NCBI RefSeq assembly: GCF_009709575.1 | Contig: NZ_WIXO01000001.1 | Span: 1,860,001-1,924,000, forward strand | Length of the DNA: 64,000 nt | Direction of reading: 5' to 3' | Source of the DNA: Streptomyces taklimakanensis | Lineage (GTDB): Bacteria > Actinomycetota > Actinomycetes > Streptomycetales > Streptomycetaceae | Part shown: in pieces, positions 53,801 to 64,000 of the stretch | Position numbering within the stretch: the stretch's first letter is position 1 | Layout: the number at the start of each line of letters is the position of its first letter | Notes under the pieces: model-generated | Told to the model about the DNA's origin: nothing | The model's database searches: none | What the model saw: only the letters and a program-made list of their open reading frames with translations | Position numbers and translations under genes: made by a program

Positions 53801-56664
53801 ACATGTGGCCCTCCCTGCGGGAGCTGGACTGGCTCCGGCTCCAGGAGCAGCCGCCCCCGCTGGTGGTCCAGCCGCAGGCCCTGATGGCCGGGCCGACACC
53901 GCCGGAGGACCCCGAGCCCGAGGGGCCCGGACCGTGGTCCACCGACGCCGCCGACCAGCCCAGGTGCCGCCCCGACGGCATGACGCCCACCGAGGGGGTC
54001 AACACCCCGTACTGCCTGCTCTACGACGACAAGGGCCGGGAGCGGATGGGCGAGCGGCATCCGCGGCGGCTGGTCGGCTACTTCACCGGCTGGCGCACCG
54101 GACGGAACGGGCAGCCGATGTACCTGCCGGGGAGCATCCCCTGGGGGCAGGTCACCCACATCAACTACGCCTTCGCGCACATCGAGGACAACCGGGTCTC
54201 GGTCGGTGACACCTCCGATCCGGCCAACCCGGCCACCGGGATGACCTGGCCGGGCGTGCCCGGGGCCGAGATGGACCCCGACCTGCCGTACAAGGGCAAC
54301 TTCAACCTGCTGAACAAGTACAAGAAGCAGCATCCGCGGGTGAAGACGCTGATCTCGGTCGGCGGCTGGGCCGAGACCGGCGGGCACTTCGACGCGGACG
54401 GCAACCGCGTCGCCGACGGCGGCTTCTACACCCTGGCCACCAACGCCGACGGCAGCGTCAACCAGCCGGCCATCGACACCTTCGCCGACTCCGCCGTGGA
54501 CTTCATCAGGACCTACGGCTTCGACGGCGTGGACATCGACTACGAGTACCCCACCGCCCTGACGGACGCCGGCAACCCGGCGGACTGGCCCATCGCCAAC
54601 CCGCGCCGCAAGGGCCTCAACGCCGGTTACACGGCGCTGATGAAGACGCTGCGCGAGAAGCTGGACCGGGCCTCGGCCGACGACGGCCGCTACTACCAGC
54701 TCACCGCCGCCGTGTCGGCGTCCGGGTACCTGCTGCGCGGTCAGGAGGACTTCCGCGCCCTGCAGTACCTGGACTTCGCCAACACCATGACGTACGACTT
54801 CCACGGCACGTGGAACTCCTACGTCGGCCCGCAGTCCCCGCTGTACGACGACGGGAAGGACGCCGAGCTGGCGGCGGCCGGGATCTACGACGAGGAGACG
54901 AACCCCGAATACCAGAAGATGGGCTACTTCAACACCGACTGGTCCTACCACTACCTGCGCGGCGCGCTGCAGTCCGGGCGCATCAACCTCGGCATCCCGT
55001 ACTACACACGCGGCTGGAAGAACGTCACCGGCGGCGAGAACGGGCTGTGGGGGACGTCGGAGCTGACCGACCAGAGCCAGTGCCCCGACGGCACCGGCCC
55101 GAACGGCAGCACCACGGCCTGCGGCGCCGGCGCCACCGGCATCGACAACCTGTGGCACGACACCGACCGGGGCAAGGAGGTCGCGGCCGGATCGAACCCG
55201 ATGTGGCACGCCAAGAACCTGGAGAAGGGCATTCCGCCCTCCTACCGCGAGCAGTTCGAGCTGAGCTCCTCGGACCCGGCCAACCAGGTCGACGGCTACA
55301 CCCGGCACTGGGACGACACCCTCAAGGCGTCCTGGCTGTGGAACGGGGACAAGAAGGTCTTCCTCTCCACCCAGGACGAGCAGGACATCGCCGCCAAGGC
55401 CGACTACATCGCCGCCACCGGAGCGGGCGGCGCGATGGTCTGGGAGCTGGCCGGCGACTACAACTGCCCCGAGCGGTGGCAGTGCGTCCCCGGCTACACC
55501 CTGACCAAGGCGCTGGACGACGCCCTGCGTGACGCCGGCCCCTACGGCGCCACCCGCGCGGGGGACACCGTCCTGCCCGACGAGGTGGTCGACGTGACGG
55601 CCGAACTCACCGACTACCCGACCGACACCGCGCAGATGTGGCCCCAGCAGCCCAAGCTGCGCATCACCAACAACACCGACACCACCCTGCCGGAGGGCAC
55701 CGAACTCTCCTTCGACATCCCCACCTCCACTCCTCCCCTGCTGAAGGACGAGGCGTGGCAGGAGATGGAGGACGCCGTCGAACCCGGCCATGACGGGCCC
55801 AACGTCGGCGGCCTCGACGGGGACTTCCACCGGGTGACGATCGAACTGGGCTACTGCGAGGACCTGGCACCGGGCGCCTCGCGCGACATCGCGCTGAAGT
55901 ACTACCTGCCGATCACCGGGCCCGCCAACTTCAAGCTCGCCATCGGCGGACAGGAGTACGGACTGGTCCAGGACCACCGCAGGGGGACCACCACCGTCGA
56001 GCCCGACGCCTCCGGCGGCGGTGCCGGCTGCAAGGCCGAGGCGTGGGACGCCTCGCGCACCTACAACCCGGCCTGGGCGCCGTTCACCCTGTGGCAGACC
56101 GGTGACCAGTGGAAGATCGAGGACGTCAACAGCGGCAACCTCCTGGACCATCCGGCCGGGTGGGACCGGGCGCATCTGTACGCCTCGCTGGGCAACGTCC
56201 ACCAGCTGTGGAGCATCGAGCCGGACGGCGACGACGGGGTGTTCCGCATCACCAACGACAGCAGCGGTGAGGAGCAGTGCCTGGGGGCGCAGAAGAAACT
56301 GGAGTCGCTGACCGTCCGCGACTGCGGCAGCGCCGGCGGCCAGCGGTGGCGACTGCTCGACGCCGATGGCGATCCCGCCACCGCCCCGCAGCACGGCACC
56401 TCCTACACGCTGATCACCCACAACGACACCACCGGCTCGTCGTCCGAGTTCGTCGCCGAGCCACTGAACAGCGGCAACACCGCCGGTACCCACGCCGTCG
56501 CGGGTGATCCCGACGGCATCACCCGCACCGTCGTCACCCACGGCGGTTACTACTGGAAGGCCAAGTACTGGACCCGGGGCAACACGCCCGACGCCACCGA
56601 CCCGAACAACCCGTGGACCAGGCTCGGCCCGGTCCCGCCTCCGCCGACCGGGCCGTCCCGATGA
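50866..56664 (+). CDS. Giant secreted fusion: CdtB-like nuclease, SGNH esterase, hemopexin-like, GH18 chitinase, lectin/chitin-binding
   Basis: 1,932 residues; ATG at 50866 with GAGATGAG upstream (GTG at 50857 possible). Signal peptide 1-43. Residues about 50-308 look like a DNase I-fold domain close to CdtB, with AFNMQG (N55), LQEAQTLPSG (E81), FFGIHAES (H206), LGDFN (D242, N244) and SDHYPVLF (D301, H302). Residues about 366-715 are an SGNH hydrolase: MGDSF (S376), IGGND (498-501), IHPNAHG (H694). About 745-985 hold hemopexin-like repeats (YLFKGGRHARL; FENGVDTAF; FEDGIDAA). About 1066-1555 are a GH18 chitinase with DGVDIDYE (catalytic E1227). The rest has a beta-sandwich-like region, a QxW/ricin-like stretch and YYWKAKYWTRGNTPD of a type 3 chitin-binding domain. 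All catalytic residues appear intact. Confidence 0.85.
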   Translation: MGRPFTNRRRTRPRPMPLVPLLALTLLAGLLQVVLLPARPAAAVATVPERAIAFNMQGGGLKWSSPVQNLIGKADLVALQEAQTLPSGTELTQENLVHDNLGDLDTTPTGLPSLKYSLHELRWGHPRANPEAGYLYYLKVYNLQDVGEPVDPNGNSGKSLAIWSAVRPDDAAVVRAADSPDATDHYLRSRPALGLKFGDTWFFGIHAESRRQGDAQNKHARDLVKAVADNVPAGEHWRVLGDFNSVPNTFTDAAGGHVYYAKKSNGEPAPTQKSGYALDFMVADEQLADHTVRLDTKGGSDHYPVLFADRNALICGIWEFVTVHFPSNLVLRDVQRTPVPQAPSSPAAGNSVAAEDGAACEDYDSRPSAVVSMGDSFISGEGGRWAGNANTSASGHVWGTDRAAVNCSAADDCEHDLTRVYGDTSYAEGGNRCDRSDTAPIMSAELGVSEEYRFNIACSGSETRHVVEEEFKGQKPQVEQLAEIAEDHRVSLVALSIGGNDLNFSDLIAACAKSYMIPGATPCKDTEEAAFSAALDDVEKKVTDTVWKIRETLRDAGQSDTSYRIVLQSYPNPLPRGADFEYPQDLIDYSRYRSGGCPFRDVDADWAHSSVVPRISAMIGRAAKASSAVFLDLQSAFAGHELCAKTARQATGANSPDNRLPAADAEWIRWVPYLLDGTKDVPWESQGDQQEAIHPNAHGQRAMGACLSKAANLLNDTDWTFRCSGSASRSPDDTAVSPVKTLVDASVWTGRYGDDDKGHVYEDHYLFKGGRHARLDPTVNQDGSSADFDKAEGQLLGQGSLAEELDSLRGTPFENGVDTAFSSYCCGIRTAFQLILIRGDQYVRVQRPIGSEQNEVVKGPGPIGDFFHVLRGTPFEDGIDAAANDHTGGGVLMFRGDLVGLLNMTLEQNNDSWIKEPATIATAMPVLAGTGFDQHVDSAITLYGSLTVLVSGDRAVMLNVDRSDLSKTTVVKGPVPLTDMWPSLRELDWLRLQEQPPPLVVQPQALMAGPTPPEDPEPEGPGPWSTDAADQPRCRPDGMTPTEGVNTPYCLLYDDKGRERMGERHPRRLVGYFTGWRTGRNGQPMYLPGSIPWGQVTHINYAFAHIEDNRVSVGDTSDPANPATGMTWPGVPGAEMDPDLPYKGNFNLLNKYKKQHPRVKTLISVGGWAETGGHFDADGNRVADGGFYTLATNADGSVNQPAIDTFADSAVDFIRTYGFDGVDIDYEYPTALTDAGNPADWPIANPRRKGLNAGYTALMKTLREKLDRASADDGRYYQLTAAVSASGYLLRGQEDFRALQYLDFANTMTYDFHGTWNSYVGPQSPLYDDGKDAELAAAGIYDEETNPEYQKMGYFNTDWSYHYLRGALQSGRINLGIPYYTRGWKNVTGGENGLWGTSELTDQSQCPDGTGPNGSTTACGAGATGIDNLWHDTDRGKEVAAGSNPMWHAKNLEKGIPPSYREQFELSSSDPANQVDGYTRHWDDTLKASWLWNGDKKVFLSTQDEQDIAAKADYIAATGAGGAMVWELAGDYNCPERWQCVPGYTLTKALDDALRDAGPYGATRAGDTVLPDEVVDVTAELTDYPTDTAQMWPQQPKLRITNNTDTTLPEGTELSFDIPTSTPPLLKDEAWQEMEDAVEPGHDGPNVGGLDGDFHRVTIELGYCEDLAPGASRDIALKYYLPITGPANFKLAIGGQEYGLVQDHRRGTTTVEPDASGGGAGCKAEAWDASRTYNPAWAPFTLWQTGDQWKIEDVNSGNLLDHPAGWDRAHLYASLGNVHQLWSIEPDGDDGVFRITNDSSGEEQCLGAQKKLESLTVRDCGSAGGQRWRLLDADGDPATAPQHGTSYTLITHNDTTGSSSEFVAEPLNSGNTAGTHAVAGDPDGITRTVVTHGGYYWKAKYWTRGNTPDATDPNNPWTRLGPVPPPPTGPSR

Positions 56665-56704
56665 GCCGGACGACCCCGATGACCGCCCTCTGACGCACAC
56701 CCCA

Positions 56705-56739
56705 CCGACGGCCCGCCGGTCCCTTTGGCGGGCCGTCGG
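56705..56739 (+). terminator. Terminator after the giant fusion gene
   Basis: A perfect 13-bp stem (56705-56717 with 56727-56739) with a 9-nt loop, about 40 bp after the stop. Confidence 0.85.
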
Positions 56740-56777
56740 CCTTCTCCCCCCTCGGGTCCCGGCGTACGCTCACGGCC

Positions 56778-57317
56778 ATGACCGATCCCACAGCCGACCT
56801 CACGGCCGACCCCACCGACGGCCCCGCAGCCGCCGATGCCGGCGGCCCGGTCCCGCTGGTCACGGGGGCGCTGGACATGGCACTGCTGGGTTTCCACCGG
56901 GAGGCGGAGGACACCCGTTTCGACGACGCGCGCGTGGGCTACGCGCTGGTCGCCCTGTGGCACGCCGGACGGTTGCTGATGGTGCGGGTGCGCGACCGCG
57001 ACTGCTGGGAGCTGCCGGGCGGCGGCATCGAGCCGGGCGAGACGCCCCGCGAGGCGGCCGCGCGGGAGCTGTGGGAGGAGAGCGGCCTGCGGGTGGCGCC
57101 GGAGCGGCTGCGGTTCGCCGGGTTCGCCCGGACCTCGCTGGGCCCGGAGCGCCGGGTGATGTACGGGGCGCTGTACACCGCCGAGGTGGACGAGCGGCTG
57201 CCGTTCGAGCCCACCGAGGAGATCGCCGCGATCCACTGGCGCCGCGGCGACGAGCCGCTGGAGGGCGGACGGGTGCAGACGGTGGACGAGTACCTGGCCG
57301 CGCTCTGCCGCCCCTGA
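56778..57317 (+). CDS. Nudix hydrolase
   Basis: 179 residues with a complete Nudix box: GGGIEPGETPREAAARELWE then ESGL, fitting G-x5-E-x7-REUxEExGU. The first 35 residues are Asp/Thr/Ala-rich and probably disordered (TADLTADPTDGPAA). VALWHAGRLLMVRVRDRDCW precedes the box as the first strand. It should hydrolyse a nucleoside diphosphate linked to another group; substrate unknown. The ribosome site is weak. It converges on the ABC exporter gene. Confidence 0.9.
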   Translation: MTDPTADLTADPTDGPAAADAGGPVPLVTGALDMALLGFHREAEDTRFDDARVGYALVALWHAGRLLMVRVRDRDCWELPGGGIEPGETPREAAARELWEESGLRVAPERLRFAGFARTSLGPERRVMYGALYTAEVDERLPFEPTEEIAAIHWRRGDEPLEGGRVQTVDEYLAALCRP

Positions 57318-57369
57318 GGGAGGGCGTCGGAGGCGCGCCCGTCGAAGGACGCGCCCCCGGCGCGGGCCG

Positions 57370-61239
<3,870 letters not shown>

Positions 61240-61439
61240 GTGCCTACCTCCCGCTGACCGTCCGTCGCCGTGCGCGACCGTGTGTCGCACTGGGTGTCCA
61301 CTGCACCAGTGATCCAACGCGTGGGCGACCGTATTTCATCCCGGTGGAGGGGCCGGCACCGGACGGGAGACGGCACGGGGGCACGTCAGGGGGAAGGAGC
61401 AGGGGGAGAGGCGAGGGAGGGAGCGGGGAAAGGAAGGGA
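61240..61439. other. ABC exporter upstream region and polypurine stretch
   Basis: Should hold the promoter of the leftward ABC exporter. CACTGG and CCAGTG (61289-61312) form a gapped inverted repeat about 60 bp upstream of the start, a possible repressor site. From about 61386 to 61439 the plus strand is almost all purine. No gene is supported. Confidence 0.4.
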
Positions 61440-61476
61440 CGCGGCCCGGAGAGCCAGGCATTCTCTCCGGACCGCG
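61440..61476 (-). terminator. Hairpin downstream of the small secreted protein gene
   Basis: A 14-bp stem with one mismatch (61440-61453 with 61463-61476) lies about 210 bp beyond the end of the minus-strand gene at 61688, followed in that direction by a pyrimidine-rich run. The 61477-61687 stretch between shows no gene. Confidence 0.6.
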
Positions 61477-61687
61477 CCCTCGGGTGGGCCGCGGCGGCGA
61501 CGGACGGTGCGTGCCAGCACCCCCCACAGGACCGGCTCCTTCGTCCGTCCGCTCGTTCGACCCGCCCCGCGGCGAGGAGGTACCGCGGGGCCGTGCCGGT
61601 GACACTCGCGCCGCCCGGCCGAGGCGTGCGCGGTGACCGGCCGCTCGTCGGGGCTCCGCCGGGACCGGGCCCGGCGCCCCGCGTGTC

Positions 61688-61951
61688 TCAGGAGACGGGC
61701 ACCTCCGCACCCGCGCCGGCGGCGTTCCCGTCCCGACCGTCCACCGCTCCCACCGCTCCCGGCGCTCCCGGCGCTCCCGGGCCGCACTCCGACGTGGCCA
61801 CCGGTTGTGCGGCGCGCTCCGGCGCGGCGGGGAGCACCAGCGCCGGCGGCGCGTGGGGCGCCGGCGCGGCGAGCGCCACACCGGCCGACAGGCCGAGGGC
61901 GCCCATGGCCAGCAGACTCCCCGTGAGGGCGTACTCCACCGCGTTCCGCAT
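61688..61951 (-). CDS. Small secreted protein with signal peptide
   Basis: 87 residues. A signal peptide (MRNAVEYALTGSLLAMGALG, then LSAGVALA-AP cleavage) precedes a Pro/Ala/Gly-rich mature part with a single Cys (TSECGPGAPGAPGAVGAV). The short Gly-x-y-like run is too short to be a real collagen triple helix. ATG at 61951 behind GGAAGGAC. Function unknown; several streptomycete small secreted proteins have this shape. Confidence 0.65.
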   Translation of the reverse strand: MRNAVEYALTGSLLAMGALGLSAGVALAAPAPHAPPALVLPAAPERAAQPVATSECGPGAPGAPGAVGAVDGRDGNAAGAGAEVPVS

Positions 61952-62208
61952 GACGCGTCCTTCCGTGGGGCGTAACGGATAGCGAACGTGAGTCTGTCGA
62001 GAACTGCCGCCGAATGCACCTTCAGCGATCATTTTTGGTAACGTTGCGTATTAAATAAGATGCTTTCAGTAACGTCCCAGGACGCGGGACACACCCACCG
62101 GTCACCAGCGACATCTCACTCGGCCACGGCGACCGGCACCGAAACGTTGTGCATACGTCCGGATACGCCCCGTGCCAAAGGTGACCGAAACCTGCTTGGG
62201 CGCCGGCC
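61952..62208. other. AT-richer promoter region
   Basis: Between the small secreted protein gene and the agmatinase-like terminator. The stretch 62028-62062 is unusually AT-rich for this genome (ATTTTTGGTAACG, TTAAATAAGAT) and probably holds the promoter of the leftward small gene. No box was assigned confidently. Confidence 0.45.
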
Positions 62209-62247
62209 GGGAAGCACCCCGGAAGGTTTCGTTCCGAGGTGCTTCCC
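62209..62247 (-). terminator. Terminator after the agmatinase-family gene
   Basis: A 10-bp perfect outer stem GGGAAGCACC / GGTGCTTCCC (62209-62218, 62238-62247) with an inner CGGAA/TTCCG stem, about 40 bp beyond the gene end. Confidence 0.8.
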
Positions 62248-62284
62248 GTCATCTGGAGGTTGCTTCCGCAACGCCCTTCGGGCG

Positions 62285-63298
62285 TCAGTCGGCGGACTCC
62301 GTCCCCGTCCGCTCCTGCCGCTCCGCCGCGATCCGCCGGGACATGAGCGTCGTCAGCTCGTAGGCGGTGTGGGAGGCGGCGACCGCGGTGATCTCGGCGT
62401 GGTCGTACGCCGGGGCCACCTCCACCACGTCGGCCGAGACCAGGTTGCAGGAGGCCAGCCCCCGCAGGATCTCCAGCAGCTCGCGCGAGGTCATGCCGCC
62501 CGCCTCGGGCGTGCCGGTGCCCGGGGCGTGGGCCGGGTCGAGGCAGTCGATGTCGATGGAGACGTACAGCGGACGGTCGCCGATGCGCTGCCTGAGCTGG
62601 TCGGCCACCTCGTCCACGCCGCGCCGCATCACGTCGGCGGAGGTGACGATGCCGAAGCCCATCTTCGCGTCGTCGTCCAGGTCCTTCTTGCCGTACAGCG
62701 GACCGCGCGTGCCGACGTGGGAGAGCGCGGAGGTGTCGAGGATGCCCTCCTCCACCGCGCGCCGGAAGGGCGTGCCGTGGGTGTACTCGGCGCCGAAGTA
62801 GGTGTCCCAGGTGTCCAGGTGGGCGTCGAAGTGGAGCAGGGCGACGGGGCCGTGCTTCCGGGCCACCGCGCGCAGCAGGGGCAGGGCGATGGTGTGGTCG
62901 CCGCCGAGGGTCATCAGCCGGGCGCCGCTCTCCAGCAGCTCCCCGGCCGCGGCCTCGACCGTCTCGACCGCCTCGTGGATGTCGAACGGGTTCGCCGCGA
63001 TGTCGCCCGCGTCGGCCACCTGGGCGAGCGCGAAGGGGGAGGCGTCCTGGGCCGGGTTGTACGGGCGCAGCAGCCGGGACGCCTCGCGGATGGCGTTGCC
63101 GCCGAAGCGGGCGCCGGGACGGTAGGAGACGCCGGAGTCGAAGGGCACGCCGACGACCGCGACGTCCGCGCGGCCCTGCACCTCGTCCAGGCGCGGCAGG
63201 CGGGCGAAGGTCGCCGGGCCCGCGAAGCGCGGGGTCCGGGAGGAGTCGACGGGGCCTCGGGGCATGGCGCTGTGCGTGCTGGTGTCGTCCGTGCTCAT
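62285..63298 (-). CDS. speB: Agmatinase/ureohydrolase (SpeB family)
   Basis: 337 residues of the arginase superfamily with all Mn-ligand motifs: [30 protein letters not shown] and [40 protein letters not shown] near the N-terminus is the usual agmatinase start region. It removes urea from agmatine or another guanidino compound; relatives in Streptomyces include guanidinobutyrase, so the substrate is not fixed by sequence. ATG at 63298; divergent from the last gene. Monocistronic with its own terminator. Confidence 0.9.
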   Translation of the reverse strand: MSTDDTSTHSAMPRGPVDSSRTPRFAGPATFARLPRLDEVQGRADVAVVGVPFDSGVSYRPGARFGGNAIREASRLLRPYNPAQDASPFALAQVADAGDIAANPFDIHEAVETVEAAAGELLESGARLMTLGGDHTIALPLLRAVARKHGPVALLHFDAHLDTWDTYFGAEYTHGTPFRRAVEEGILDTSALSHVGTRGPLYGKKDLDDDAKMGFGIVTSADVMRRGVDEVADQLRQRIGDRPLYVSIDIDCLDPAHAPGTGTPEAGGMTSRELLEILRGLASCNLVSADVVEVAPAYDHAEITAVAASHTAYELTTLMSRRIAAERQERTGTESAD

Positions 63299-63478
63299 GC
63301 GGCCGAGCGTAGGCACGGCACCACCCGGGGAGACATGGACGGATCCGCCAGTCGGGCGCGGCCTTTTGGACGCCCCGTACAGACGCCGGACCGTTCCGGG
63401 AGGTCCTCGCGTGCGCCGCCGGTCGCGGCGCGCGCGAAGACGATCGCCCGACGGGCGACCACGGGGGACAATGCCCCC

Positions 63479-64000
63479 ATGCCGATAACCCCCGTCCCCA
63501 CCCGCGCCGAGCTGATCGAGCACCTCGTCCGCACCCGCATCGCGGGGGACGTCGCCACCCCGCGCGAGAACAACCTGGACCACTACCGCCGGCTCGCCAA
63601 CGGCGACCGGCACTTCTGGCTGGGGCTGGAACTGGGCGAACGGTGGTCCGACGAGCAGGACGTGCTGGCGGTGATGGCCGAGCGCTGCGGAGTCATGGAC
63701 GACCCGGGGCACCGCCAGGGCCAGGACACCATCGACCCCGAGCTGACCGTGGCCGCCCTGGACCGGGCCGCCGTCGAGCTGCGCAAGTCGGCCGAGGCGG
63801 GACACCGGGTGCTGTTCGCCACCGGCCACCCCGGCGCCCTGATCGACCTGCACGGTCGGGTGGCGAGCGCGTTGCGCCTGGCCGGGTGCGAGATCGTCCG
63901 GGTGCCGCTGGGGCTGATCGCCGACCAGGGCGTGGTGGTGCAGTTGGCCGACATCGCCATGCACGAGCGCGGCGCGACGCTGTGGCACACCCACTCCCCC
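63479..64000 (+). CDS. Putative phosphatase, 3' end beyond the window
   Basis: 174 residues are visible from ATG at 63479 (GGGGGA about 11 bases upstream) to the window end, with no stop. The sequence ([60 protein letters not shown]) resembles a conserved actinobacterial protein annotated as a phosphatase. [10 protein letters not shown] could bind phosphate, but I cannot place it in a characterised family. Divergent from the agmatinase-like gene. Confidence 0.7.
   Translation, partial: MPITPVPTRAELIEHLVRTRIAGDVATPRENNLDHYRRLANGDRHFWLGLELGERWSDEQDVLAVMAERCGVMDDPGHRQGQDTIDPELTVAALDRAAVELRKSAEAGHRVLFATGHPGALIDLHGRVASALRLAGCEIVRVPLGLIADQGVVVQLADIAMHERGATLWHTHSP

Noticed and set aside
51898..56700. 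A 1,600-codon open frame on the minus strand opposite the chitinase fusion
   Set aside because: It is the antisense of a high-GC gene with strong third-position bias; its translation is Gly/Val/Asp-rich without family motifs and it has no ribosome site.
61688..61790. Collagen-like protein
   Set aside because: Only a few Gly-x-y triplets in an 87-residue secreted protein; too short to form a triple helix.

Overview
The window is chromosomal DNA of a Streptomyces-type actinomycete. GC is very high (about 70 % or more by eye), GTG starts and GTGA/ATGA overlaps are common, and the families are typical: MelC1/GriE-type copper chaperone, PucR and Rrf2 regulators, a CsoR-type copper operator, and a copZ-copA / type II citrate synthase / RecD-like helicase order familiar from Streptomyces coelicolor. 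I see no rRNA, tRNA, CRISPR array or intact insertion sequence.

Layout. 1-5925: part of a 3-amino-4-hydroxybenzoate (grixazone-type) pathway, with the tail of a tyrosinase copper chaperone, a GriF-type o-aminophenol oxidase, an aromatic-acid MFS carrier and, convergent to them, an aspartate kinase-griI-griH operon. 6040-11899: a lower-GC patchwork of transposase and helicase remnants around a divergent Rrf2 regulator/SDR pair with twin palindromic operators, a lipoprotein pair, and a NucA/NucB-domain nuclease facing a possible ComJ/Nin-type inhibitor. 11963-14985: two translationally coupled SPFH membrane proteins. 15101-18408: a three-gene operon of acyl-CoA dehydrogenase, signal-less PhnD/SsuA-like protein and TusA/ferritin-like fusion. 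18529-22362: XRE regulator, ImmA/IrrE-like metallopeptidase, MAB_1171c/DUF6545 membrane protein and FAD monooxygenase, divergent from a GGDEF protein. 23974-32090: YqiJ/NfeD-like protein, flotillin and a 1,700-residue AAA ATPase of the DUF3686 type.

32277-43928 is mostly housekeeping: F420-type nitroreductase, PucR regulator, NhaA and CPA1 antiporters, a CsoR-type site with copZ and copA, citrate synthase and RecD2. 44680-49084: a LacI-controlled sugar operon (Gfo/Idh/MocA dehydrogenase, DUF993 aldolase-like protein, sugar-phosphate isomerase-like protein) with a perfect 16-bp operator. 49209-56664: a secreted S28 peptidase divergent from a giant secreted protein that appears to fuse a CdtB-like DNase I-fold domain, an SGNH esterase, hemopexin-like repeats, a GH18 chitinase and lectin/chitin-binding modules. 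56778-64000: Nudix hydrolase, a heterodimer-type ABC exporter fused into one chain, a small secreted protein, an agmatinase-family enzyme and the start of a putative phosphatase gene.

The most unusual item is the CdtB-SGNH-hemopexin-GH18-lectin fusion. Next are the NucA/ComJ-like nuclease-inhibitor pair, the XRE-ImmA-DUF6545-monooxygenase module, the acyl-CoA dehydrogenase/PhnD/TusA-ferritin operon and the AAA-flotillin-NfeD operon. Functions are inferred from sequence features read by eye; no searches were run.
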